Source of the DNA: Carya illinoinensis
Lineage: Eukaryota > Streptophyta > Magnoliopsida > Fagales > Juglandaceae
DNA: 64,000 nucleotides
NCBI RefSeq assembly: GCF_018687715.1
Contig: NC_056765.1
Location: 26,123,129 to 26,187,128 of the forward strand
Reading direction: 5' to 3'
The notes beneath the pieces were generated by a model that saw only the letters and a program-made list of their open reading frames with translations, had not been told where the DNA came from and made no database searches. Of this stretch, positions 47,963 through 58,791 are shown piece by piece (position 1 is the first letter of the stretch; the number at the start of each line of letters is the position of its first letter). A program made the position numbers and the translations under genes.

Positions 47963-49362
47963 GGCTGTTGGCAGGGCTGCAAAGCAGCCTCTGCCATGTC
48001 ATTATCATCCTCCAACTGCAGCACTCCTGACTGCTTAGCTTTCTTGACAACTGCAGCTTCGTCGCCTGAAACTAATTTCCTTTTGTGGGCATTAGTAACC
48101 TGCATGCAAGACTCTTCCTCGACCAGTTGAGGCCCAGAGCAAGATGGGCCTATACGGGCTCTTTTTTTCCAAGTTTTCAATTGTCTCCCACCTTTACCTC
48201 CCAACTTTCCTGACTTGTTGCTGCTGACTTCTCCACGTGGATCCTGGAATGTATCTTTGGGAGTAAAAGCTGTAGGGCCAGTTTCAACAGCTTTTAACTT
48301 GGAAAGTATTTCCTACGGGGACGAGGCAGCCCCCCCATTTTCCTCTTCTGTGTAGATTGCTCCTAATGTTTCAAATCTACGTGAGTTCACTTTCCATAAA
48401 CTAGATACCCCATCATCCTTTCCAACTACATCATCCGAAATTTTCTCACCATCCTTATGTATATGCAGATCCTTATCTCTTGCCTTGATTTCTGCCTCGG
48501 TGGAAGCCTTGCCATTATTAGCTGACTGACAGTGAGACCCACCGGAATCTGCACGTCGGATCTTCTCCGATGAACCACTGGGAGATGACGGACCACTAAC
48601 ATTGACTGGAAGTGTTACTGAGTTCCTTGTGCTTGCCCTCAGCCAAGCACCATACTGCTGATCAAAGCCTGCACTAGAGACTTTCCCATGATCCAAATTA
48701 TCACAACGCCCTTCTGAATGATTAAACCTACCACAAGAATAGCAAAAATTTGGAAGCCTTTCATATTTGAAAGAAATCCAATGCTTTTTATCACCTATCG
48801 TAAGGAATCGTCCTCTCGCAAGAGGTTTAGTTACATCTACCATTACTTTAATCCTTAAAAACTGACCCCAGCAGATCCCACTACTGTCTGTATCCACTTG
48901 AAGGACATCCCCCACTGATGATCCTATGTTTGAACCAGTGATTTGATTCATGCCTGCAAAAGGCAAGTCATAACACTGAATCCAAAAAGGTTCCTTAATA
49001 AACAATATCTCCTTTATGAAGTTGAAACCTTCGCAGTCTTGCATGCAAACAAGATTCTTATCAAAGGACCACGGACGCCCCTTCATAATCCTCCTCTTAT
49101 CTGACACATTCTTGCACTCAAGTAAGAACTTGTTCCGCCCCACATCCTTGATAATTGCCTTACCTTCCACTTGCCACACTCGTAACAGTGTACTCTTGAT
49201 TGCACCTCTGTTAACCTCTCTGTCCGACATCACACAGAACATGATACAATGCTTACTCTTATTGACAGAAGACAAAACCTCATCATTGCTGATCACCACC
49301 TCCTGTTGCTCGTCTTCTGTCAACTTCAGACCCTCACACAAGGATGACAACTCACACTCCAT
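47959..49362 (-). pseudogene. LINE ORF1: DUF4283/CCHC zinc-knuckle protein, one in-frame TAG
   Basis: The first ATG is at 49362, though the frame is open further upstream. An N-terminal DUF4283-type domain (CIMFCVMSDREVN through GRPWSFDKNLVCMQD) is followed by a CCHC zinc knuckle CYSCGRFNHSEGRC at about codons 204-218 and a Lys/Ser-rich tail. A TAG at 48313-48315 interrupts the frame. The same frame then stays open for 117 codons to TGA at 47959, with plausible composition, so this looks like one point mutation rather than a natural end. The ORF1 stop and ORF2 start overlap as ATGA at 47959-47962. Role: RNA binding in the LINE RNP (family knowledge). Confidence 0.88.
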
Positions 49363-49401
49363 ACCCAAACCTCCACAGACCGAGTCCAAGAGGGATGAAA
49401 A

Positions 49402-49427
49402 CTCTAAGTTTACGAAGAAACTTAGAG
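49402..49427 (-). other. Perfect hairpin in LINE 5' UTR
   Basis: The arms CTCTAAGTTT and AAACTTAGAG are exact complements separated by six bases (CTTCGT on the LINE strand). The 10-bp stem lies about 40 nt upstream of the ORF1 ATG. It may be an RNA element affecting translation or packaging; function is inference. Confidence 0.7.
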
Positions 49428-49509
49428 AGAAAAACCCTCACCTCCTCTTGAGAAGGAAGGGAGAGTAGATTCCACCCATTTATGCTCCACTTTAATTAGG
49501 TAGAAAAGC

Positions 49510-49528
49510 TATGTGTATGCTTATTCTT
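49510..49528. repeat. LINE target-site duplication, right copy
   Basis: Exact match to 43806-43824. It marks the LINE 5' end and shows no 5' truncation relative to the predicted 5' UTR. Confidence 0.9.
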
Positions 49529-50764
49529 AAAATGAAAATATAAATATTTGTGTACATTTATAGATTAAAATGAATTTTGTTTACAATTGTGTATGTGAAT
49601 TTGAAGCATATGTTGTGATTATTTTTTTGTGACTATGTTTTGGTATTTGTGAATTAGTTATTATTGTGCATATGTATATGTGATTTGTGAATTAGTTTAG
49701 TCTATGGGAAATATGTTTATATATTGTGAATTTGTGTATTACAGTATTTATTAAAATTGTTGGGAATATGTAAAATATTGTAAATTTAGTTGTGAATATG
49801 TTTATATATTGTGGAAATATATGATATCATTTTGAATAAATTTGTGAACTTTTATTGAATATGTTGCGAATAATTTATTAAATTATGCAACATATCATTA
49901 ATTTAATTTTTATTTATATTTCTTTTAAAACATTACTTATTTTGCAGCATTTTTTTTTTTTTTTATCAAATGAGTATATGAGGTCAAGACAGTAAGAGTT
50001 TGAGTATCTTTTAGAGCAACAATCTGATTTAGAGATGCGTTTATAGGAGCAACATAGAGACCAGGAGGAAAGACAATGAAGTTTAAGAATAAGTGCAGAG
50101 GGACATGAGAGTCCAGATAGGACGTGTTATGTCACTACAATAGAATCGCGGTGGGCGAGGAAAGAAGAAGAAATGAAATCAATTCAATTTTCTCATTGTA
50201 TAGAACTTTTAATATCTAATTTTGCAACTATATAAAATATTGTTAGTTGTTAATTTGATGGTGTAATATGATGATATAATTTGTATATTTTTTAATTTTA
50301 TAAAAATAGTATTTTTGATCTATACGTTTGAATGTATATAACAAACCCGAATGTTGGTTCACATTAGAACTAACGTTCGAATGTAAATACACAAAATTAT
50401 GAAATAACGTTCGAATGTACGATCCAACGTTCAAACATATTCACTCTCAAAACGAACACAATGTTCGAATGTTTAAACGATTTACATTCAAACGTTTTGT
50501 TTGATGTTCCAACGTAAATATGATACGTTCGAACTATAACCAACGAACGTCAACTTTTCTCATTCGAATGTCAATTAGTCGGGTTAACGTTTGAACATTC
50601 TGTTGGACATTCGAACGTTACATTTTGTGACAGATTTTAACTGTCACAAAAAATCTCTCGTTCGAACATGACATCAAACGGAAGACCTCCAACCGTCACT
50701 AAAAATATTTTTTGTGACGGTTGAATAGTAAACTGTCACCAATTATTTTCTGTGATGCACATTA

Positions 50765-50787
50765 GGTGACGGTTTGGAACCGTCACC
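50765..50787. repeat. Subterminal hairpin, right end of CACTA
   Basis: GGTGACGGTT and AACCGTCACC are exact complements around the 3-nt loop TGG. It is about 75 bp from the right terminus and mirrors the GTGACAGTTT hairpin at the left end. Confidence 0.8.
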
Positions 50788-51922
50788 AAATGTCTTTAGT
50801 AACATTTTGGTCAATTTTTGTGATGTTTGCCTTTATCACAAAACACCAATTGTGTTGTAGTGCGTCTCATGGTGATTTTTTTTTTCTTTTGTTTCTTAAA
50901 ACCTTACATGACTTCAGTCTTGTTTTCAAATTGGAAACAACTACTTTGCCCTCTACATTGACCGCTTTGCAATTTTTTTATTTATTTAACTTAATGATCA
51001 AAGAAGTGATTTTAAGTGTATTGGTATTTTTTTAATTTTTTTAAACTATTTAAATATATTAAAAATGAAAAAAAATTGAAAACTAACTAGCAGTAAGTTT
51101 GAGTGGAACTATGAGGCGGCAGAATAGCACCGATCTTTCAAATTTAAGCTTTTAGGATTTTCTCTAACATCTCTCTTGTATAGTAAACTTGACCATCCTT
51201 CGGTTATCATGTAATTTTATATTTATTAAAATGAAAGTTTCCTAGTACATACCATTTAAAACTCGAGCTTCATAATATTGTCTCTCTTTGATGAAATGTA
51301 ATTTTTTTGGACTTGCCTTGTCCATTTTGCAGAGATCTTCATACTTCTTTCACATTAAACTTTGGGGTAGAGTTTAAAAAACATTCAGTTCCAATTTGTA
51401 CCAAAGAGCTTTGTAACGTCATCACGAATGGATGACTGGATGAGTAACTAATTCTCAGTTTACAATCACCTTTTTTTGCTGGTCATGCTAATGAAAAAAG
51501 TGATGACATTACTTCTAATGCTTTATCTTCTTTCCTTTTATGTTTTTCAACAACATAATTGCATGGCTTTGGTAAAAGCTTATGAGATGAACCCATTGAT
51601 TCATCTTCCGTTTGGGTGGCTACAAAGAATGGACTAGTTTTATTTTGGTCTGATTAAATCACATGGAAGATTGTTATTGATATGTAACTCATCTTGTAAT
51701 TTTATATTTTGTAATGTAATGTAATTTATAGTGGATTGCATGCATTTAAGTTTTTCATTTTTATATATTTTATTATTCTGGACAATGGTAGTTTATATAT
51801 TTCACAAAATATAGACTTTTATAAAATTAAAAAAATGATGATGATTTTCAACAGTTTTTTTTTTAAATTTCTATAATAAATATAGGCTTTTACATAAAAG
51901 AAAATTATGCTTATGTTGCTTA

Positions 51923-51927
<5 letters not shown>

Positions 51928-51995
<68 letters not shown>
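51928..51995. repeat. (GA)n microsatellite flanked by direct repeat
   Basis: About 34 GA units. AATTATGCTTATG precedes it at about 51904 and recurs immediately after it at about 51995, so the run sits between two copies of the same 13-bp word. Confidence 0.9.
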
Positions 51996-51998
<3 letters not shown>

Positions 51999-52069
51999 AT
52001 GCTTATGCTTTTCAACATGGATTTTTATTAAAAAAATCTTTAAAATAATATAGGTTTTTGTTTATATTA

Positions 52070-52250
52070 AAAAAAAACCGGGTTGAACCCGGAACCCAAA
52101 ATCTGGATTTTATAAAACCTAGGTTCATCCAGGTTTCGACTCGGATCTGACCTGGGATAACATGGACCGGGTTTCAACCTGGATTTGAAATCCCGGTTAC
52201 GGTCCGGATATACCCGAGTTCCCGGGTTGGAACCCGAATGAACAGCCCTA
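52070..52250. repeat. Simple-word element (CCCGGGTT / ACCCGGA words)
   Basis: A segment made of permuted CCGGGTT, AACCCGG, CCAGGTT and CCCGGTT words. It ends GAATGAACAGCCCTA, which on the minus strand reads TAGGGCTGTTCATTC, an opening similar to the elements at 16382 and 55340-56012. Non-coding. Confidence 0.5.
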
Positions 52251-54455
52251 TGGACGAGTAACTTCTTAATTCACATATATATTTTATTTTTCTACTCCAT
52301 TTTACCCCTAAAATGAGAATTTTTCTATACTATTTAAAGAATAACTAACCCCCTCCTAAAAATGTCTTTGAATTTCTTTAAGAGAAATGATATCTAGGGT
52401 GTGCAATTTTCGTATACTCCCATTAAAAAAAGTGGATAAATCTTAGACCTGCATGAATTTTTTTAATGGCAGATCATTTTTTTTTTTTTTTTCAAAAAGA
52501 ATACGTGAGCCTTACACACTTTAGAACATGGAGTCTAGAGTTAGATTTGCAACTCACAAGGCTTAGGAATACTTTAGGAGAAATGATAATTGCAGTTGTG
52601 AGTGTACAAACGTCGCATAATTATTTTGAAAACAAATGAATAAATACAAGATTCATGAAAAGAAATTAATTTTTTAATAGAAAATTTTATTCTTTTTTAA
52701 AACGATTACACGGCGCTTGCATATTCTACAATTTGATGTAGTATTACTAGTATTTTAGACAATGGGGAAGGAAGACAAGGGAATATGCTTCGCATGGTCA
52801 TGGACAACTACTAATTAAATTAGGCAAAGGGTGGGTGTACCATACATATATATATATATATATATATGGCTAAACCATTCAAAGCTTTGGCTGTCCAAAC
52901 ACATGATATTTGTTTGTTTTCCTTAAACCTGGAATGTCGACATTAATTGCTCGTACCCAACCTACTAAATTAGATATCAACATTTATAATTGCATCGATC
53001 CCACCTATACTGTATTGCTTTTTGCACTTTAAAAAAGGGAAGAAGTAGGTCAATATAGTTGTGTTTGTGCCTCTTTGTCGTCTTCATTATTTTAAGATCA
53101 TGATCATATTTTATTTAAATTCATTCCATATATTAGATTATATTATTATTGAAGGATTACTTCACAAATCTAAATTACCTTTCGTGATTAAGGAAACAAA
53201 ATAAGAATTATATAAGTTTTAAACGTTTACCAAATCAAGATTATTTTTATTTTTCTTACCATATAATTAAGATGTCTTTTTTAAAAATAAAAAATAAAAA
53301 AGTAACGTTATCATTGATCGTAAATTTATTGTTTCCAAATCACAAAGTTGATTAATGCATTTTAATCTAATTCAAATAGTAAATACTCAAATAAAAAAAA
53401 TGAAATAATTTATACAGTCTTAAAATGTATGTTACGTGAAAATTTAGGATTCATGTAAAAAAGTCAACTTTTTGGTAGATTCCAATTTTTTTAAAAGAAA
53501 TGTATGAATATTTTACAACTTATAACTGTATTTAGCATTAATTAAAATTAGATCACATCTGTCGAAATAATTGAGAAGAGTATGTAAAAATAATTACAAA
53601 TAGAGTTTTTGATTTAGAAATCATAGAAACCATATAAATAGAGTGATACCCTTCTCATAAAATAGGAGAAAAAAAGAATGAGGGGGCCACCATTGGCATA
53701 TTCTCGAAAAGGAGGTCCTTATAAGAAAATAAGAGCCATCTTTAAACAGCATTATCAAATTTTCATTTTATTCACTTTCTCATAAATGTGATGTCCTCTA
53801 AGAGTGATAATAGATCGACTTATATATGCAAAAGAGTAATTCTATATATAACTGTAAAGTGCTTATATATCACGTAATCGCTTCAAAAAAGAGTGGTTTG
53901 TATTTCATATTTTTTTCAAGACAATTACGCGATAGTTGTACAATTTACGATTGTAAACATCTTTTTTCAGAACGGAAAAATTACCTCAAACCTAAAAGTT
54001 TGGCCAAATTAAACACCATGCCCTTAAAATAAAAAGCTTGCTAAAAACATATTTTCTTAAGTGTGTTTGAGACTTTGCTCTATGTATGTATCATAAGCTA
54101 TGTGGAAACTCTACACGTTGGTTGATAAACTAGCTAGAGATGGATACTGCAGCAGAGGTTGAAGGGTGAGGATTACGTGTCAACTTTGGTTGGGAAATTG
54201 GGCTTTGGACTTTGGTGATTCATACGTTGTCCTGGGCCTAGTTGTTTGTTTGGAAACCTAGATCATTGAATGTTTGGGCTTTAGTGATATCATTTTTTAA
54301 CAGGCTGCAGGAAAGAAGAATACTGAGAGATATCTACTTCAAATTTTCCCTGACCATTTTATTATCATTATAGGGCTTCCATCCTGTAACAACCATGGCA
54401 TCCAACTGTAACCATGGAAATTTTCCGTCATAAGTTACGGTTATTAATCAAATTA

Positions 54456-54582
54456 CATTATAAAAAAATAGATTTTTGTGATCAATTTATTGTAACAAAA
54501 AGACTATTTACAATAAAAATTCATTACAAATAATCTTTTCGTTACAATAAATTGATCACAAAAATCTATTTTTCTTGTAATG
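54456..54582. mobile_element. CACTA-like hairpin MITE with 3-bp target duplication
   Basis: A 127-bp near-perfect hairpin. The left starts CATTATAAAAAAATAGATTT; the right, on the minus strand, starts CATTACAAGAAAAATAGATT. Both continue TTTGTGATCAATTTATTGTA. It is flanked by TTA at 54453-54455 and 54583-54585. The terminus CATTA differs from canonical CACTA by one base, so assignment rests on the 3-bp duplication and the ACAAGAAAA-type end. Confidence 0.75.
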
Positions 54583-55339
54583 TTATGGGATATTATCTTT
54601 TTAAGAAAAGAAAATCGTAAGATTGATATAAAGAAGCTTTTACTGTTCGACTCTCCTCCCCCAATGTATTAAAAATATATTTTTTTAAGATAAATAATGA
54701 TTTCATATTATATCAAAATAGATGCCTTACATTTGAATCCTAACTCGTTTTACGCGTTAAGATAAATTTAAAGTATTAAATCTTCCTTTTTAATCTACCA
54801 ATTCAAACTTCTAAAATAAGTGGAGCATAGTCACATGGCAAGATGAATGGTGGTGCCATATATACCATTAGATATTTCATGATTAGTTCCGCAATTTTGA
54901 GCCAACAAAATGTGACAGCTTTTGAATACTTTTAACACCAACACATGTATATTCAACCGTCATGCATGATGACTTTTACGAACATGTTTTGACGAATATA
55001 GGTGTTCGTACTAAATGTTCATATAGACTTGTAGGGATGGATTGGAGTTTGTGGAAAACATGGAAAACGTGTGTTAATTAAAAATATAAAATGAAGTTCA
55101 ACTGTCAAAGATATTGTTGTCACAAACACATCGTCACGGCGCACATCGTCACGGCGCAGTATATAAAGCCACTTTAGAAACCAATATCGACCAACTCATA
55201 TGCTGTTTAATCTTTCTATTTTCAAATTTAGACAACATAGCTTTCTGCTTTTCAACCGTCTGAAGATCTTGTCGCATTCCCTATGTTTATATATATATAG
55301 TCCCCATGAAGATTAGGGCGGCAAAAATAAAAAAAAAAA

Positions 55340-56012
55340 AAAAATCGAAAAATCGGTGAACTGGACAGAATAGGCCGTTCAAATTGGTGGGGTTCAGTCC
55401 GGTATTGAACGGGTTCAGATCTGTATCGGTTTCTTTTTAGTTAAAACCAGTTCGGTCCCAATTTTAATTTTTAGAGCACTGGTTCGAGAACGGGACCGGT
55501 CTGTATATATTATTTTGAATTTCTTATATTATATATAAAATATTTTTTATATGATTTTTTATATTATGTTATATATATTATATGCCAAATTGTTAATTAA
55601 AATCTTATTATTTATATCTATTAATCTTATATCATAAAATTAATACAACATTTGATATAATATAAAATTACTCTTATAAAGATTAATAGAACATTTGATT
55701 ATGATATAATATAAATTAATTAAATCTTATGATCAGTTTTAATACAACATTTAAATTTTGATGTAACATATAAATTTTAACTTTTTAACATAAAATGAGG
55801 GATATGAGTCAATCACTTGCTAAAGTTTTATTAGAGCATGATGTTGTTTATCCGAATAATTGGAAAAAAAACAAGATCAGATCGAGAAAATTCTGATATC
55901 AGTAGTGAATCAGTTTAGTATCAATTTTTAAGATTCTAAAATTGGTATATACCGATGCGGTTATTAAAAATGTCTAAAATCGAACTGAACTGACCAGTTA
56001 CACTCCTAACTA
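55340..56012. repeat. Simple-word element (CCGGTTCGG words)
   Basis: Left words include ATCGGTGAACTGGAC, GGTTCAGTCCGGTATTG and GAACGGGACCGGTCTG. Right words, inverted, include GATGCGGTTATT and CGAACTGAACTGACCAGTT. The right edge on the minus strand opens TTAGGAGTGTAACTGGTCAG. The middle is AT-rich. Similar sequences recur in many plant genomes; class unknown. Confidence 0.45.
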
Positions 56013-56270
56013 ATAAATATAAAATAAAATAAAAATTTATACAAATCTAAATTAGACAAGCCTCATTTAGGTCATATAAAAATGTAGTGCCACCTAGAAT
56101 AAATATATTGGTTGCCAGAAACTAACTAAATTTAGGTAGGTAGGTACTCTCCAGTCAATGCAGATAGAGACCTCATTCATTTTCAAGACAAAAAAAAGTA
56201 AAAAATTAAAATTAAAGAAAAAAAGAGTTTCATAATGAAGTTTTGATGACTCAAGATACTGTACCAGTAA

Positions 56271-58271
56271 GAGCATGGGCAATGGCCTAGCTATTGCCAA
56301 ATCCATAATTTAGCTAAAATGTCAACAAATCTATTCAAAATAGCTTTTTAGATAGATTAGTCCACATTGGACTAGCTATCTTGAAATCTAAATAATAATA
56401 AAATATTATATATTTTAATAATATAATTTTTTTTTATATTTTACAAATACACTTAATATATTAATTAATAACTTTATTAAATAAATTATTATTGAACTAT
56501 TTAACTTCAAATTATTATGAATATACTATTTTTATAATTGACTTAATTATTCAATAAATATATTTTACCAACCATAGACCCAACAATCATATATATAAAC
56601 ATACCAATATTTATTCTACCCAACTTTTATATTTAGAATTGTGGTTGAAGCCAACAAACATGCCAACAACTTTCTATAACAACCAATAACCATCTACAAT
56701 TCTTGAATGAACTAATTTTTGCCAACAACTTTCTATAACAACCAATCACCATCTACAATTCTTGAATGAACTAATTTTTGCAAACAACTTTCTATAACAA
56801 CCAATCATCATCTACAATTCTTGAATGAACTAATTTTTGCCAACCATTCTTCTTTTACCAACTATTTTAGTTGTAACTAATAGTTGATGATCAAATTCTA
56901 TAAATAGACTCATCCTCTACTCATCAAGAGCCAACAGTTGGGAAAATTTTTCTATGGATATCTTACATAGAAGAGATTCAGTCATTGACATGGTGCATCC
57001 AACATGGCTCAAAATTATAAACATGAAAGCTCACTACATTTTGTCAGTTAAAGCTCGGTCCTACCAAACTCTTTCCTTCTTAAATCAAAATAATCTAAAC
57101 TACATAAACCTTTAATCAAACGTTATCTCCACTAATTCAAGCCTTGAGCTTTGAAGATTAACAAACATTTTCTTATAAGTAAGTCAACTTGTAATATACC
57201 TTAAAAGTGGTAAAACATCCTCAAGGCTTGATTCTACCTAGCAACTAGAATTTACACTAATTAGACAAAAGAAGCAAACTGAGAAGAGGATTGGAGAGTT
57301 GAAACTGCAAATTAATTCAAGAGAGTTGTAAAAAATAGATTCATTTACTCGTGCATGTCAACAATTTTTCACTGCCATTTCAGGACTGTTAGGTCTACCA
57401 GCACGAGTTCTTGCCAACAACTACAGACTTTCAAATTTTCCAACACATTGAAGAAAAATAAAAGAGCCAAACAACAGAACATCTTCAACATTATCAAGCA
57501 AAAACCCCAAACAACATGATCAAGCAACGTCAAACACATCTCAGAAGACACCAAGCACTTCCAGATTACACTATGCCACCAATTTCTCGCCCAAACGCAG
57601 GAAAAAATACAAGCAATGTGGACTACCGTATACGATTTCATCTTCAAAACAGAAAAAAAAAAAAAATATGACGATTACCCAAACAGGGGCGACGGTAGTG
57701 TCGGATTCGTGGGTCTTCGAACCGCCGGCGTGAATGGTGGAGCGAACCGATGCCTTCCAATCGTGGGGTATTTTGCTGATGTTCGGTCAAGTGATTTGAT
57801 AATGGCTGGCCAAAATAGAGTAGGAAAAAATGATCAGTAAATCGGAGAAGAGGGAGAGAAGAGCGAGGAAGAGAGAGGAAGAGAGAAGAAGAGAAACTTA
57901 CCGTCGACAGCTCGGAGACGACGGCGTCTGCTGGAGAAGGCAACCGGTGGATTTGATTCGAGTGAGCTGGACGAAGAGAAGAAGGCCGAATGGGGGGAGA
58001 GCTTCGTTCGAGGGAAGCTGCAGAGAAAAGAAATGATTTTGGGGGAAAACGGTAAACCGGGGGAAGAAGAGAAACCGGTACACGAAAAATAATATAAATT
58101 ATACAATAGACTCAGTACAGTGCCTCTTCAAGTCTGGCGAGGACTTAAGATTTACTGTAGCCTTTATGTCAAACTTTTAAAGTTTGACTAGGCCATTGCA
58201 GATGAAAAATACTTAAAATCCTGGCTATTTACAACTTGAAGAAGGCTTTGGCGAGACTGATGCGGATGCTC
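56271..58271. mobile_element. 2.0-kb non-autonomous TIR element (GAGCATSSGCA ends)
   Basis: Ends: left GAGCATGGGCAATGGCCTAG; right, on the minus strand, GAGCATCCGCATCAGTC, with an internal GCAATGGCCTAG copy about 100 bp in. Flanking triplets are both TAA (56268-56270 and 58272-58274), as expected for PIF/Harbinger, though short GAGCAT tips also occur in hAT-like elements. Internally it has a 59-bp tandem repeat (56662-56838) and a GC-rich segment (57640-58090) whose minus strand resembles a gene 5' leader (CT-rich with short frames). No transposase is recognised. Confidence 0.55.
56662..56838. repeat. 59-bp tandem repeat, three copies
   Basis: Units start GCCAACAACTTTCTATAACA at 56662, at 56721, and (GCAAACAAC variant) at 56780. 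Only a few substitutions separate them (AATAACC, AATCACC, AATCATC), so the array is young. Confidence 0.92.
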
Positions 58272-58286
58272 TAAGTCATGTAATGA

Positions 58287-58404
58287 ATGGTCTTGATGCT
58301 AACCAATATATATGGTTAAGACATTTTTTCGATGCATCCGTCGAAATGGTCTTGATGCTAACCAATATATATGGTTAAGACATTTTTTCGATGCATCCGT
58401 CGAG
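58287..58404. repeat. 59-bp tandem repeat, two copies
   Basis: ATGGTCTTGATGCTAACCAA starts at 58287 and 58346. The two copies are identical through TTTTTTCGATGCATCCGTCG. Confidence 0.92.
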
Positions 58405-58499
58405 AGTAGTAGATCGGTAAGGGTGAAAAAAAAAATATGTATGATTAGATTTTTCTTTTTCTTTTTGTTTAAAATTTTAGAATAAATGATAATTTTAGA

Positions 58500-58695
58500 T
58501 AGTATCCGAACATAAATTTGAACTCAATGCTTGAATCTATATTTAATTTTATTTAATTAAATATTTTATTTATTGGAGCCTACTAATCGAATGTGATCAG
58601 TATCTAAACATAAATTTGAACTCGATGCTTGAATCTATATTCAATTTCATTTAATTAAATATTCTATTTATTGGAGCCTACTAATCGAATGTGAT
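58500..58695. repeat. 98-bp tandem repeat, two copies
   Basis: AACATAAATTTGAACTC recurs at 58509 and 58607, followed by matching GATGCTTGAATCTATATT and TTGGAGCCTACTAATCGAAT blocks, with a handful of substitutions. Confidence 0.88.
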
Positions 58696-58791
58696 TTTGG
58701 ACCACACATGAGCATCTTTCTATATTTAAGTCCTATTAGGCTTAATTATATTTACCAATTTCCATCAGCTTAAAACTTTAGACAAGTAATG

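Larger units (their letters stand above)
43825..49509 (-). mobile_element. Full-length LINE (non-LTR retrotransposon) inside CACTA
   Basis: A 5.7-kb minus-strand element with, in order, a ~150-nt 5' UTR carrying a hairpin, ORF1 (nucleic-acid-binding, zinc knuckle), ORF2 (endonuclease, reverse transcriptase, zinc-binding region, RNase H), a 28-nt 3' UTR and a short A tail (T run on +). It is flanked by a perfect 19-bp direct repeat. Full length, intact domain order and an unmutated target duplication suggest recent insertion. Each ORF has one in-frame TAG, so this copy is probably not autonomous. Domain layout with a C-terminal RNase H fits the plant L1-like clade. Confidence 0.93.
42447..50862. 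mobile_element. CACTA-type DNA transposon, interrupted by a LINE
   Basis: The left terminus is TACTACAATAAAATTG and the right, on the minus strand, is CACTACAACACAATTG; the first base of the left end looks mutated from C. Flanking triplets are identical: CGT at 42444-42446 and 50863-50865. A CACTA terminus plus 3-bp duplication defines the superfamily. Subterminal DNA holds GTGACRGTT hairpins and many TTCGAACGTT words on both sides. Without the nested LINE the element is about 2.7 kb. I see no transposase (TNPD/TNPA-like) coding, so it is probably non-autonomous. Stretches 43540-43805 and 49529-50320 are T/G-rich and unassigned. Confidence 0.8.
50866..54452. other. Intergenic AT-rich DNA with small repeats
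   Basis: No gene was recognised. Contains a long GA microsatellite (51928-51995), a simple-word element (about 52070-52250), MITE-like segments near 52380-52560, 52578-52740 and 53830-53960 that begin GAGAAATGATA or GAGTAATTCTA, and otherwise low-complexity AT-rich sequence. Confidence 0.5.

Noticed and set aside
44351..49468. Plus-strand open frames across the LINE
   Set aside because: They are antisense to LINE ORF1 and ORF2.
57834..58106. Small Ser-rich protein on the minus strand
   Set aside because: Several overlapping frames on both strands are open because of CT-rich composition; no domain. Kept only as a GC-rich segment in the TIR element.
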